This document shows, piece by piece, positions 12,227 through 29,158 of a stretch of 64,000 bases of DNA. This stretch comes from Oxytricha trifallax (taxonomy: Eukaryota > Ciliophora > Spirotrichea > Sporadotrichida > Oxytrichidae): contig ARYC01000551.1 in NCBI GenBank assembly GCA_000711775.1, positions 62,001 to 126,000 of the forward strand. The letters are read 5' to 3'. Position 1 is the stretch's first letter; every line of letters starts with the position of its first letter. The translations under genes were made by a program, and so were the position numbers. The notes beneath the pieces were generated by a model, which saw only the letters and a list, made by a program, of their open reading frames with translations, was not told the DNA's origin and searched no databases.

Positions 12227-13671
12227 ATTTTAATAAGGTTCACCGGAAAAACTTAGGTTTTTAAACAGTTTAGTGAATATTTTTCTTACTAGTTCTAACA
12301 TAAAATATCGGTTTTTTACTATTCTTTTTACTGCTTTTTTTAACTTTAAATTTTTACTGCTTAAAAATTAAGAAGCTATAAGTACTAATTAATTAAAAAT
12401 AATGCGAGAGATTTGGTGCTGTTAACAAAATAATTTGTAAACTTCATTAATACTTTTACACTATTTTATATTCCATCAATACTAATCTATAGAAGACATA
12501 GAGTTCATAAGATATTAGAAAATAATTGCATAAAAGCAATTGAGAATGAATAGTTAAGACTTAATATTAAGAATATTGGTAAGAAAAGTTAACTGTAACT
12601 CCATTGTACTTTTGCATATTTGCTTAAAAATATTTATTATTTTAATTTGTCGATTCCTAGTTATTTTTCATATGCCTAAAAAAACATTTAGTTGAAGATA
12701 TAGAACTTTATTCGAAAAAATTTATTATTTGCTTAAACTACTGAGATTTTTTAATATTAAATTCAACAGAGTATAAAGAGTTAAATATTGAATTATTTCG
12801 CCTTTAAATTAATTGTTATTAGCCATTCCAAGTATCTATCAATATAAAAATTGCAAAGACATATAAAAAAGCAAAAACTACATGAGACATAGGGACAAAC
12901 AGCATTATCAATAATGTATAAAATGCTATAAATATTTCAGTAATTGTTATCTTGAGAGATTTTTAAGAAGTAAATCTACCAATATGTAAATAAAATTATA
13001 GGCTATTTTGAACCCTACAAGAGCTTATCATTTTTAACTATCACAAAGGTAAACAAAGATATGCAGGATATAGTCAATGCAATATAACAAAGATTAGGAT
13101 TATAGAGTCTAGAGAACCCAAAAAAACATAAATTACAAAATTTTTTAAGATATAGACCTATTAAAACTTAATAGTGACCGCAGTGTTTGTTAATAGTATG
13201 CATTTAACATTCAAAAATTCAAAATATAAGATAATTAATACCCTTTAATAAACGAAATTAGACTTGTTTTATTATGTTTAAAAATTAGAGAAATTGGAAT
13301 ATTATTAATTTTTAATAAAATTTTAAACTTACTAAACAATTTCTTAATTAAATGACTTTATATTACTGTATCTAGTAAAATTAATCATTATTAAAGAATG
13401 AAATTCAAATTTTATAAGAATATAAAATTAGAAATCTTCTATTATTTATATAATATTTATGTTAAATAAAGGTAAACCCTATATTTAATTTTTTAAGATT
13501 ATTATAATTGACTTTAAATTAAAATAATACCATAATATATTTTAATATTTTCTTATATCTCTGAGTTTCCCATATTTCTAAGATTTTTTTCTAATTATCT
13601 AATTAAATAAATATTTAAATAATATTCTATATAATAACTTTTATGTTAATTTTTAAATTATATAAATAAAG
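12227..13671 (+). other. AT-rich spacer with unassigned coding-like pieces
   Basis: Mostly AT-rich, but three plus-strand stretches read like protein: about 12485-12595 (YRRHRVHKILENN, then ENEQLRLNIKN), 12830-12930 (LQRHIKKQKLHETQGQTAL) and 13000-13170 (YFEPYKSLSFLTITKVNKD, then IVNAIQQRLGLQSLENPKK). They may be segments of one small gene cut by IESs, or decayed remnants. No start, pointers or family could be fixed. Confidence 0.35.
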
Positions 13672-14310
13672 ATGGAGTCGAATTAATTGCAAACTAAAAA
13701 TACAGTAGATGCCTTAGCTGGTAATGACAGATTATTGAATATAACAAACATAAACATTTCAGATCAAACAAATGAAGACATAACAGATCAAAAGCCATTA
13801 AAAATTAAGCTAAAAATGAATCTTAAATTTGAAACATCAAAGTACTTAGTAAACTCTCAAAGGTATTTAAACCACTTAGAATTCTAAAAATATTTGGATT
13901 TAGAGCAATATGATGAGGCAAGATTATTACTTAAATCAAAGGAAGTATCAAAAGATATCATTACCTAATAAATTAGGAAGAAAATATCCTTGATCTTACT
14001 ACGCTTCAAGAAAATTAAACCTTTGCTTGATGAGGAAAAAAGGTTAAATTAACATGATAAGTTATTATATGATGAATTGATGGATATAGGAAAAAAGCTT
14101 AATGAGGTATATGAACTAGAAAGTGATTTTCGAAGTTGGTTCGGTATTTTTTAACATATAAACCATTATCTGTGTGAAGTACAAATCAGCAAGTTATATT
14201 AAAATTTTAATTAGATTTTAAAGAGTTTAATATTATAAAATGTCCATATAGTTGATTTTTATAATTAACTTTCTTCCACTTAATAAAATCTTACTTTATT
14301 TTATAAATGA
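13672..14310 (+). CDS. Small helical protein, dispersed family member 1
   Basis: Uninterrupted frame from ATG 13672 to TGA 14308-14310, 212 codons with TAA/TAG as Gln. An acidic/Asn-rich N-terminus (about 1-45) is followed by a short basic strand-like motif (KIKLKMNLKF), then YLNHLEFQKYLDLEQYDEA and a long charged helical C-terminal half. The same two motifs recur at 29.2, 34.3, 35.3, 37.1, 43.0 and 54.9 kb, so this is one copy of a family found only by comparison within the window. No IES or intron is evident. The last 50 codons are AT-rich and may be run-on. The function is unknown; I recognise no domain. Confidence 0.75.
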
Positions 14311-14341
14311 TAATAATATAATTTCCATATCTATAATTTTA

Positions 14342-17300
14342 ATGTTAGAAGAAGAAAGACTTCAAAATTCTTCTGATATTAATAATTAATATTTATAGAT
14401 TTAAGCTTCTTTTGGTTATTGTTAGTAAATGATAAATTGACTTATTCTTTATAATAATAAAATTCAGAAATAAATCTTGAGTTATTAAAATTTTACAAAG
14501 AAATTCTTAATTTAGTTTATGTTTGGTAATTATTAAATATTGCAAAATATTACTTAAGGGTAGTTTATCGAGATAGGCATTTGAAGATAATACTTGCAAT
14601 AAAATATCAACTCGTCACACTAGTGATAAGTTTGCCTAATACATTAAGTAGCCTTATTTTTTAGGATGTTTAGAAGACCTAAAGTAAAAATGAAAATCAG
14701 CTAACAACCAGTAATACCTAACGCACTATAGACGCTCTTGTGTAATAGCATAGCTATTTCATAAAAATTAAGGACTTGTTTGATATACTTAATAACATAA
14801 AACTAACACCATACAATGCTTAAGTAGTAAATCTAAATATTACTCATCATAAATAAACTCCAATTTACTAAGAAGGATTTTTAATTTTTTAAATTAACCC
14901 AATTTTCTACTAACCACAATAAGCCCAAACAATACCCTACAAATCAAATTTTGAAAACATCTTATTAAGGGATTTAGGGGTTTTGAATTTGATGTTTGAT
15001 TCAAACCCAAATTATTAACGATTGGAATCCAGCAGGTTTGGTGGAACCAACAGTTAAAATATATATATAAATTAATTCACTAACATGTTTTGCTTTATAA
15101 TGGTTAATTGATATTAAATTATAAATTCTTAAAATATAAGATTTGCCATGGATTACGACTAAACAGGGTATGCAAGTGAAAATAATTTGACTTAGATGAT
15201 GCTTGATAAGCAAGTCGCACCTACTGATTCTATAGCCATTAATTCTGTTTTAAAGAAGCTTCATCCAATCAAAGAGGAGGAAAATGGTGGAGAGGACTTG
15301 ATTTTAATTTAAGTACAAATTATATATTATTTTAAAATTTTAATTTCTTTATATTTTTAAATTGCAAATAAATTAAATTATTGCATTTATAACGTTTATA
15401 TCTTAGGAACTTTATTTTTTATATATATATAAATTTTTAGTTTTATAATAATATTAATAATAAATTCTTGTTAGAATTTAATGGGTAACTTAGATCTCTC
15501 GGTATTTTCTGAAAATTTATAGCTTATTTTAAGCCCCAGTATTAATTTCCTATAAGCATTAAATAATAATAAATAATATCTTATTTTAGAGAAATTATAT
15601 TTGAATGGATTATATTTTGCGTAGTTTTTAAAATTCAAAAATTGATTATTTATAGTAAATTTATAAAATAAGACTCATAACTTTTAGATTACTATAAATT
15701 TTCATAAAATGTTTTGCATTGATATAATTATAAATTAAACTTGATAAAAGTGTTGACTCAGATTAATTCCAGTTTACAAGAGTAACAACAATCAATGAAT
15801 ACATTCACAATTTAAGATATAATTTTTTATTTCAATAATTTATAAAAGTAATCATATATTTTTACGCATATAATAAACTAAATTGCAGTTTGACATGCTA
15901 AAAAGAATGGTAAACCTAGAAAAGAAGCTAAATAGAGCAATGAAGATAGATTTAGCTTCAAATAAGACTAACACCAAGCCAGAGTTGAATAAGGGTTAAT
16001 ACTCTAATTTCAGAATGAAAAAATTAATGACATAAGGGGAGGAACTCAAACATTAACTAGATGAGATGTCTCAAACATATTTATTTATGAAATTAATGGT
16101 CAATTTCACAAGTTTATAATAAAGAAATATAGCAAATTAAAATGTCTAATGGGATGGGAAAAGATGGGGTATTGTCAAATAAGCAAAAATCAAATAAAAA
16201 TCTTACAAATCACAGATTAGGTGAGTCTTAGAGCAATATTTCATCATCCATTAATATGAGTATTGGCAAAACTTAGAAAAATGCTCATAAACTCACTTTT
16301 TACCCAATGCAAATATTTAAATATTTATTTCACTGTGAAAAAAATGGTAATATAGAACAAAAATACTTATTAGAGTTTAAATTTATCATGTTTTTAATAA
16401 TAATAATAGTGCAAGGTGAAGACAATGATTACCATAATTCAGAAAATAACTATTGTCAAAATTAAAAATTGACTCCTAAATTTTAATATTTGATCAAAAG
16501 GTTCTAGCAATACATACAAAAACGAGCAAAGTTAGATGTATAAAATCAACAAAATATATTATCAAGGTAAGAAAGTATCCTGCCCAAATAAGCAAGCACT
16601 CCAATAGTTTATGTAAGATAACCCTCTGGTGCATCTAAGGGTCTCGTTTAAATAATATGATGTTGTTGTTTTTTTATAAATTATAACTTCGAAAATGATT
16701 GTATAAAAGTCTAATTTCGCCTGAAAGTCCTGATAGAAAAGATGGGGATGTATTTTCACCTTAAGGTAGCATCTTGGAGAATGTTTACAATTTTACTGAA
16801 TAATCCAAATCAAACAATCCTAATCATCCAAATCAAGCGCTAATAGTAAATACTTAAAAGACTAAATCAGTTGCTTAAGCTCACTTGCAAAGTAGTGGGA
16901 AAAACAGTAATCTTGGTGATTAAAACTACGCTAATAACAATCAATTCGATATGATGAGCTAGTCAAACAAATACCCCAATACCCCTTACTTCTTGACTGA
17001 ATATGAAAATACTATCCTAGAAAACAGTAACTAGCCCTTCACTCTGAATAAAAACATGCGTACCCCTACTAGTCGCATGAGCCAGGCAGAATCCATTTAT
17101 ACAGAAGCCAGAGAGTAAGCGATTACTGGTCCTATCGTAACAAACCATCCAGCCACTTAAAATCGCATAAGCAGCTTCAAATAAATACACAGTAATCGGT
17201 AACAAACAATTAAACCACCTCAAATTCAAGCTAGCTTCGTAGATAATACCATGAAGAAAATGATGGTGGAGGAGGACGAAGACGAAGAAATAATTGATAT

Positions 17301-17562
17301 TAATCAAGCTAGAGGATTCTAACAAGACGATCAGCTTACAGAGTAAGACGATAAAACTTTAGTATTGGATGACTAATACTTTGAAAGTTCTTAAAACAAT
17401 AATGGAAATAATATGAGTTAGAACTATTTGGAAACTGAGAAATTCCCATCTGTTCATGGTTTTAACCCTGAATATTTGTTATAGAACAATAAAAACAACA
17501 ACAATAGATAAGAATACGGTCCACCTTAGCAATAGAACATGCAAAGATAAAATATTCCTTGA
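14342..17562 (+). CDS. Asn/Gln-rich hypothetical protein, IES-interrupted
   Basis: Probable start at 14342 (MLEEERLQNSSDIN). Coding pieces follow at about 14.57-14.69, 14.64-15.06, 15.13-15.31, 15.89-16.12, 16.14-16.35, 16.41-16.53 and 16.73-17.56 kb, all plus strand, ending at TGA 17560-17562. Recognisable stretches: RTIDALVQQHSYFIKIKDLF; an EF-hand-like loop (DYDQTGYASENNL) at 15.15 kb that is too weak to call a calcium site; a coiled-coil-like part (LKRMVNLEKKLNRAMK) at 15.9 kb; and a long N/Q/S-rich tail with an acidic run (VEEDEDEEIIDINQ) at 17.27 kb. Piece boundaries near 14.55-14.7 and 15.05-15.13 kb could not be resolved, and the two overlapping readings at 14.64-14.69 kb show that the frame changes there. 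Family unknown. Confidence 0.65.
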
Positions 17563-17675
17563 ATTTAATTGAGGGATGATTTGTTAATATTTAGGTTTCC
17601 AAACATTTAAGAACACATAATGAAATTATTCGTTAGTTTAATTATATCATTTACAGATATTACTCTTAAATTGAA

Positions 17676-18776
17676 TATTGTTAAAATAGATAAAAATAGG
17701 AAATTTGAGAAATAAATTTAATAAAGAGATGAGGAAGTAATATTAACTGCCAGTAATTAGTAATGTTCTTAATACTAATGTGATTTAAATTGATAATTTA
17801 ATTAATTAATAAAGTAATTTATATATATAATTATAATTAGTGGTCCAGTGGTCCGGTGGTCCGGTGGTCTGGCAGGGTCTTTTGGGGACCACTTTGTAAA
17901 TAATATATATAATAATATTTAATTACAATGTGTAGCTGCTAATGGAGTCAACGTGCATGAGACCTTTCTCCGGCGCTGTCTCAGATCACGGAATGTTGCT
18001 GTCAGTTAGTCTCTTTCTTCTCCTTCTCACAGGCGAGTAGCATCCTGTTTGGTAATGAACTGATCGTAATGCTGTGAGGGTCCGTATATCAACTTTACTC
18101 CATCCACTTCCTGTGCGAACTGATCAAATGTCTGATGTGCGAGAAGCTTGACGGTAAGTTCCAGCTCTGCAATAATACCCGCACCCTTGCGCCTCTTTTC
18201 AGTGAAATATGACTTGTGTGCCCCGGTTGAATCTGTCTTGAAGCGAATGCAGAGGTAGTAAATCTCATTAGTACGATCAGTGTATACTTCGATATGACTG
18301 AACCCCGCAATTCTGCTAGCCATTTCGCGCTAGCACTGCCTCCAGAGGTCGGAGCTGCCCTCATTCTACACCTGTAAGATGAATTAGTGGCGGTTGTGAA
18401 ACATTATACTTACTATTACTCTCCGAGTTCTCCGCGTTCTTTATTAGTCTACAGTGGCCTCTCAGTGAATTAAACAACCGGCTGGATGGTCTCATGCACG
18501 TTGACTCCATTAGCAGCTACACATTGTAATTAAATATTATTATATATATTATTTACAAAGTGGTCCCCAAAAGACCCTGCCAGACCACCGGACCACCGGA
18601 CCACTGGACCACTAATTATAATTATATATATAAATTACTTTATTAATTAATTAAATTATCAATTTAAATCATATTAGTATTAAGAACATTACTAATTACT
18701 GGCAGTTAATATTACTTCCTCATCTCTTTATTTAATTTATTTCTCAAATTTCCTATTTTTATCTATTTTAACAATA
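17676..18776. mobile_element. 1.1 kb DNA transposon with 289 bp terminal inverted repeats
   Basis: The left repeat (17676-17964) and right repeat (18488-18776) are the same length and almost identical inversely; I noted one mismatched position. Both ends begin TATTGTTAAAATAG. The flanking TA could be a TA target duplication, as in Tc1/mariner-like elements, but two bases are weak evidence. Each repeat carries a tandem GTGGTCCAGTGGTCCGG block and ends inside with a CATGAGACC box. The core is much richer in GC than its surroundings and holds a minus-strand reading frame. The near-identity of the arms suggests recent insertion or arm correction. It lies between two host genes, not inside one. 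Confidence 0.85.
18027..18371 (-). CDS. Unrecognised protein inside the inverted-repeat transposon
   Basis: The internal ATG at 18323 opens 98 codons (MASRIAGFSHIEVYTDRTN onward) to a TGA at about 18027. With TAG as Gln the frame continues upstream through EGSSDLWRQCQREM to about 18371, where a TTACAG acceptor-like site occurs; a GTAAGT lies 42 nt further up (18413). A splice between them does not join the frame cleanly to the ATG at 18510 in the inverted repeat, so the true start is unsettled. Codons are not AT-biased like those of the neighbours, which fits a mobile-element gene. I see no DDE or other catalytic motif in so short a product. Confidence 0.5.
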
Positions 18777-19028
18777 ATAAAAACAATTCATTGAATGTAA
18801 AGCTTTTCAAGAAATATCAAACCTAATGTAAATTATGAGGGCAGAATCTTATTTCTTAGTTTTACCTTAATTTTGAATTTACTCCAATATTAAACCTGGT
18901 TTTTTTTCTATTTCTTTATCAAATTTGATATGGAAAAAAGAATACATTTCAATGAATTAGATATTAAAATCAAATCTCTTATTCAATTGTTTTTAAGCTA
19001 TATCTAACAACAAAATTCTTAGTAAAGT

Positions 19029-19662
19029 ATGAGTTCATAGCAAAAAGGATTCCCTTAATACTCTTAGCAATTTGATAACTACCGTAGAGCCAAATTTAAC
19101 TAAATGCACATATAATCTTAAAACTAAGATTAACAATAGTAGTAGCAACAATAATTGCCCACTGGATAGCAGCAAGTTATTTATGAACTTAGACTAGATA
19201 GCTTGAAATTGCAAAATTATTTGTAATATTGTGGTTATTTTTCATTCTATTTTCATTTAAATACAGATTTTAGGAATGAATCACATCATAGATGTTAATT
19301 TTAACTGAAATTGCAGAAAAACCAGCAAGTTAACGAATTAAACATTATATGGTTGCCAAATTCCATAGTTTAATTCTAAGGTGCGAGTGACATTGTAGAA
19401 GCAGCTAAAAAGTAGCAACATGAACTGCAGTCATCATAGAGGGACACCTTTTTTTATTATTTTAATTATTTAAAATAATAAATATTTTTATATAAAATGG
19501 CAAAAATTACTTTTAATTATAATAATCTAATTAGACACAAATAGGCAGCAGAGAAAGTCAAGTGCGAAGAACATGCGAAAATCTTCGAATAAGCATAGCA
19601 GACACACTTCAAATAATAATTAGAATACTGGTCTGATCAATAGTAATAATCAATAGCAGTGA
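19029..19662 (+). CDS. Gln-rich small protein, three segments
   Basis: ATG 19029 to TGA 19660-19662. Removing two IESs leaves exactly 441 nt, 146 residues. The N-terminal third is Gln-rich and contains eight consecutive Gln, five of them encoded by TAA or TAG. The middle reads as a helical segment (QQVIYELRLDSLKLQKNQQ, then ASDIVEAAKKQQHELQ). The C-terminus is basic and rich in Ser/Asn/Gln (RQQRKSSAKNMRKSSNKHS). No domain was recognised. It converges on the minus-strand gene ending at 20027. This gene gives one of the cleanest proofs in the window of germline organisation, because both pointer joins keep the frame. Confidence 0.88.
19204..19305. other. IES, pointer TGAAATTGCA
   Basis: 102 bp, second pointer copy at 19306-19315. 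Joint reads RLDSLKLQ-KNQQVNE. Confidence 0.95.
19443..19533. other. IES, pointer GACAC
   Basis: 91 bp, second pointer copy at 19534-19538. Joint reads QSSQRDT-NRQQRKS. Confidence 0.92.
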
Positions 19663-20026
19663 ACAATAAAAAGTGCTTTTTTTTCTGATAAATATGGAGA
19701 CAACATACATATATAAATATATTGATTCATTGGCTTAGTTATACACATATTTACAAATGTAGTTTACTTATAAATTCTTAAAATATTGTGATATATATAT
19801 ATCAAATTTATTATTTAAATTGTATATAAAACTAATTATTGGTTTTACTTAGAAGAGTCCAAATAGTATTTTTAAAGAAAAACAATTTATACTGACTTAA
19901 GTTATGTTGTAATTAACTAATTTTAAACAAATAAATTGTATTTAATGAAATTATCTCAACTATAAATAAATTAATGTCAGTACTCTTATAATTATTATTC
20001 ATTAAGGCATCATCCAATCTTACTCT
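19663..20026. other. AT-rich convergent spacer
   Basis: Lies between the 3' ends of two convergent genes. Nothing else was recognised. Confidence 0.5.
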
Positions 20027-23000
20027 TCATTATTAATAATAGCTCCTATCTCTATATTGACTTGCTTACGTTTATAGCTACTCTTGAATTTCGCTTCGAT
20101 TGAGGTATTCCCTCTGATCAATCACACTCAAGTTGCTCTACGCCATAATTTAATCATTCTAACTCTTTTCATGTCTTAAAATTTAACTATTTCTCATATT
20201 GGCATTGTATTGCTCACTCCACTGGTCGTCCAGCATTTTCTTGTAAAGTTATTGCTACCCTTTTTTGATTAATTTCAAATTTTCATCGATTTATTCATTA
20301 TTTACTTGTTTCAAGCGAATTTGTGATTTTTACAATTCTTTTTCGTGTCTCTCATGATCATAGATGTCTCTCTTGGCTTTATATAATTATTGTATAAATT
20401 TAATGACATCAGTTCTTATTTAGATGTATATAGCAATTAAGACATAAAATATAATAAATTATTCCTTTCATTTGGGATTATAGAGTGCGAAGATATTCTC
20501 GTTTCTTATCTTCATGCTATTATTTGCGTTAATTAATAAACTCCACAGCTTTTTAATAGTCCTCCTCTAATATTCTGCTCTCATTTGACATATATAGTTA
20601 TAATTTACATAATTTCTTAAATATCCTATTAATTATTTATAAAAAATTACTTTCATGCGACTAATTAACATGATTCTTGAGGGTCTGTGGAATAGTAACT
20701 TTCGACAGATGTTGCTTGAATATCTAATCTTATTTCATAGTAGTTTACTGTAACTTTTCAAATCTTTTTTATTATTCTTAATGAAAATTGTCATTGATAG
20801 ATATCTCGTTTTGACTTCTCTCGAAACTATTATTCAATGACTTGTTTGATTGATTTTTTAGAGATAGCATTGAGGTGTTTTCTTTCTATTTCAAGTCTTA
20901 ATTTTACTATAAGTTGAGGGAAATTGGCTTGAAATTCTTAGTTAGTAAGTCTATATCAGACAACGTAGAAGAATTGTTTAATTACTGTTTGGAATCTGCT
21001 AAAGTACTTTGTGAAGCATAATTCATGTTTTTGTTATTATTGAGAGAGAATGAACTCACAAATTTACCACCATTTTCATTTTTTTGATTAAATTAAGAAA
21101 CTTTCATGGAGCTTTTGTTTTGTGAATCTATATTATGAAGCTGTTATTAATGATTTAGATTGAAAGTACTTTCTTGTGCTTTGGTAAAGCCAGTATCCTC
21201 GATTGAGCTTTCCAAGTCAGGTCTGCTCTCATCAAGGCCCAATTCATCTGTGTTTAGCTTTTTCATTGCAATTGTACTAGTACTGTATTCTAAATGATTG
21301 AGGGGACTCAATGTAAAAAAAATTAAGTTAAAATATATATTTATATTAAATAAATTTTAATTGACTCATTTCATTTGCAGATGTCTTATCTTTCCAGTTT
21401 GTAAAGCAAAAATTTCTAAATCTATGATAGTTCTTTTTTTATATTTAAAATTTTAATTACATTTATTGAATAACACTTTAATTAAATGTTAGGGATGTCA
21501 GACAATATTTACTGAGGATAATTCTAATAATTTAGATATTTAAATATATTACTCATTTTTATTTACTAGATCTTAAATTAAACTATCTACTTTTGTTGTA
21601 AAATATACAATTATTTCGCATTTTATATAAAATGCCTTTTAATTACAACTTAACATTATATTTTAAAAAATAAACATTACTATTCATAATTTCATCTATC
21701 CTATTGAGTTAAGATTTATTCTGCTAATAATTCTATCTCATATCCCTAATAGTTTAGTCATTTATATTTCTCTAATAATTCACATCAGACTAATCCTTTG
21801 CTTGCTCTTTTTCAGATTGTAATTATTACTATTAATATTTCTATGTAAGCTTCATATGATTTAAGCTTTTTTGTTAATTAGTATCATGCTATTTAGTTTT
21901 CTCATAGGATTCGTAGTCAAAATAGGGATGTAATTTGTATATGTAATCTCTCTACTAATTCATTAATTACTATTATTACTGTATGTTACTACTGCTGCCT
22001 GGTACCTCAAAGAATTAATTACTGAATTTTATCAGAGTTGGTGCGATATTTATCATTTTATAAAATGATTATTATACTACAATATGATTAAAGTTATATG
22101 AGAATTAAAGCTAAATATATCAATATATTTATTCACATATGTAAACATTTAATTAAACATTGATGATATTCTACTTTTTAAGTTCTGTCAAATTGATTTC
22201 TCGTTTGTAACCATCATTATTCATTTATTCTCTCCATTTCTCCTATAAACCATCATATTTGTTGCTCAGCATGTTTTAGTAACCGATTCCTTGATTGTTG
22301 ATTCTATTATCGTTATTGCTGCTAAAATATTTATTATTATGTGCTGAATAGTTATCTATGAAACTAGAGTTGAGGTTTTAGGAGGTTGATGTTGGTTGGA
22401 GATTTATTTAGCCAAATTTTTAAAGATTACTATTCCCCCTTAACCGATCTTAAAAATATTAAATATAAGGATCATATCAATATAAATATGATTTATTTTC
22501 ATTTAGATAAATTTTTGTGAGTGCATTTAATTAAATTTTAAATAAAAAATAGATCAATAGAGGGGTATTGTTGTAGATTATTGTTTGAATTATTACCTTG
22601 CTAAGTATGCAAACCTCTTCTACTATTGATGCCAGCTGGTAAAGTTCTATCAATTTACTATAAAACTTTTTCATCAATCTTTACTTAATTTGGCTTCAGA
22701 GGATGTGTTTTAAAGTCAAAGTTGTTTAAATTTTTATATAGTAAATCAATATATAGTTATGAGTGTAAAATATCCAATATTAACGTACATTTGTTCTGCT
22801 AATTATGAAGTAAATTCTTCAATCTAACATTTACATCCTACTACTATTAGTGGTTGTTACTATATGTATTATAAGATTTGTTGAGTTAAGGAAGATAATA
22901 TTGATAAATATTTCTATTCCCTGCTGTGGAAGGATATTGCATACTTTTATTATCATGGCTATAGTTGTTAATAGAGTTATTTTCGTATTTTCTAAGCATG

Positions 23001-23476
23001 CTACTGCCATTTCTTTATAGCATCAATGAAGTAAATATATAATATTATATATCAATTTCATATTTCTATATAGATTCCCAATATATGTTAAATTATTACA
23101 ATCACTATATAAAGTTGATTACCTAGTCTATTGATCTTATCCTAATACTCTATTACTTATCTTACCCGCAGGTGGCAGTAGATCACTTTGATTTTAATTA
23201 AATCTATTTTCACGCTAATTTCTAGAAATCTACTTGTAACTGCTATCTATAGGGTTTACAGCATTAGAATTTATTGAATGTATGATAGATATGAATGCAA
23301 TAAAAATTAAATAAATTTGCATTTTATTAGGGCATCTCCAAAATATTGTGAGAAATGTTGTAATGCAAATTTCTCTAATCAATAAATAATTTCTTCTTGG
23401 GAGTTTAATGCACATCTGATAGTAAAGGGGTTGCTTTTTGAAAATCTAGTACAGGTCTTTCTTGATAATATATCAT
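20027..23476 (-). CDS. Large Gln/Asn-rich coiled-coil protein, IES-interrupted
   Basis: Start ATG 23476 (MIYYQERPVLDFQKATPLL), stop TGA 20027-20029. Minus-strand blocks at about 23.47-23.3, 23.27-23.1, 23.03-22.78, 22.73-22.58, 22.43-22.17, 22.05-21.68, 21.31-20.65, 20.6-20.46 and 20.43-20.03 kb are all in linear order. The N-terminal and middle parts are low-complexity N/Q/S. The 22.05-21.7 kb block has Q-runs written with TAA/TAG. The C-terminal 130 residues are a strongly charged heptad-like coiled coil (KAKRDIYDHERHEKELQKSQ, then QQQLYKKMLDDQWSEQYNAN). One IES (22430-22580) was resolved by pointer; the other gaps are IESs or introns. A decayed copy of its first 370 bp lies at 40.46-40.83 kb. 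Function unknown; a cytoskeletal role would be guesswork. Confidence 0.8.
22430..22580. other. IES, pointer AGATTA (TAATCT on the coding strand)
   Basis: 151 bp in a minus-strand gene; pointer copies at 22424-22429 and 22575-22580. Joint reads NNSNNNL-QKFGQINLQ. Confidence 0.75.
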
Positions 23477-23709
23477 TTTTAAATTAAATCACGAGAAAGA
23501 ATAAATTAAAATTATTATAGATATTTTAAATTAGACTACGATTTTATGAATCTATTTAAAATATCAATGTAAATATTTGATTTCAATATTTTTATAGTTA
23601 AGAAAAGTTCACAACTAATTCGAGCTAAGTTTTAATTTAAATTTCTTGATTAATTTTTTCAATTATTTGACTTCAAACAAAATCTGCATTCATTTCAATG
23701 AAGAGAACT

Positions 23710-27775
<4,066 letters not shown>

Positions 27776-29158
27776 ATTAAATATTATAAAAAATAAAGAG
27801 GGGATAATAAATTTTAAATATTTTATTTTAAATCAATACTCAATAGTTTAAATTTTCAAACTTATTTAAAAAACACAAAAAATTGATCCGCTATATTATA
27901 TTTAATAAAATTATTTAATTATAGTTTAGATTATTTAGATGTCGTATATAGTTTAATTTTGAAGTTAATACGATATATTTAACCTATAATTGAAATCAAA
28001 ATTTTAATTTATTAAGGAAATTATATTTATTCCATACTTCAGCAAGAAAACTAATTTCATATTAAGTGTCTATGGGTATTTGTAAATCTTGAATAATTAA
28101 TACTCAAGAATTTATAAATATAATTTATTCATTAATAATTAGAATATTAGAATTCCAATTATTATAATGAATCTAGTGATTTACTTATAAGTAATATTTT
28201 CAAGACTTTCATAATAATTCTTTCTTCAAATCTATTACAGTAAAATAATTATTGTTCTCATTTTTATAGAAATGAGTCATTATTAATTTCAATGCGAAAT
28301 TGTCAGCAAATCCTGCTATCGCTATATGCAAAAATTTACCCCTCCATGGGCTGCTATCTTTTTAATAATCATATAAATATCAGAATAATTTATGAAAATG
28401 TGTTTGTGAATACACTTACTCACAAGTACTTCTTTGATATTTATCTTACACTATTGCGCTTTATTATTAGGACTTGTGGATCTATTTTTTTTTACTTTCA
28501 CTATATAAAGTTTTTCGGCTGAATCAATTTAATTAATTGTTTTTGGGTTAGATTGAATCTTGATTAACGTAATAATTCATCTGAATGTCGAGTGCTACCA
28601 AAAGATTCTTCATTATTTCATCTATACATAAAATCGTAACTTATAAATGATAAGATTACTAATTTGAGAAATAGTCTATCCAAGTAAACTTGAAATTTGA
28701 TAATGAATTTAGGATAATATATAATATAATGTAAGTAAGTTTAATCGTTCAATTTTTCAACATTTTTCTTAAATAAGATCTATTATTGATAATTTGAATT
28801 TTTCTTATTTGGAGAATTATTTAATTAAAACCCGAAATGTAATTAAAATAGGATTCTTTAAATAATTAAAAATCGTAATTTTTAAATAAACCATTGAAAA
28901 TAAAATTCTATTTGTAATTTTTTTTCAATTTTTCTGTGAAATTTCTGAATTAATATGCATATTTTCCCCTTGACATTCTTATAAGAATACTTTTTTTCAA
29001 AATTTCCTACCAATTTTTCTTAATTAAAATTAAAATTTTCTTAAATTTTGGGAGTAAATTCATAATCGTATAATAATTAATGAAGAGTTTTTTTTTTAAT
29101 AAATATTTAAATAGAAAAATTGATATAAAAAACTTAAGTTATTATTTAAATTATTATT
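27776..29158. other. AT-rich spacer
   Basis: Upstream region of the remodeller gene. A plus-strand frame at 28292-28522 (MRNCQQILLSLYAKIYPSMG onward) stands out slightly in base composition, but it is short, hydrophobic and unsupported. Nothing else was recognised. Confidence 0.4.

Noticed and set aside
14960-14990. Telomere-like GGGATTTAGGGGTTTTG as a transposon end
   Set aside because: It lies in a coding stretch (LLRDLGVLNLMFD) of the Asn/Gln-rich gene and has no neighbouring element sequence.
15145-15185. EF-hand calcium site
   Set aside because: The loop DYDQTGYASENNL lacks the acidic residue at position 12 and has no paired hand.
18027-18364. The 89-codon frame overlapping the transposon ORF
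   Set aside because: It overlaps the better 98-codon frame in another phase and its composition is Arg/Ser-rich as expected of a shadow frame.
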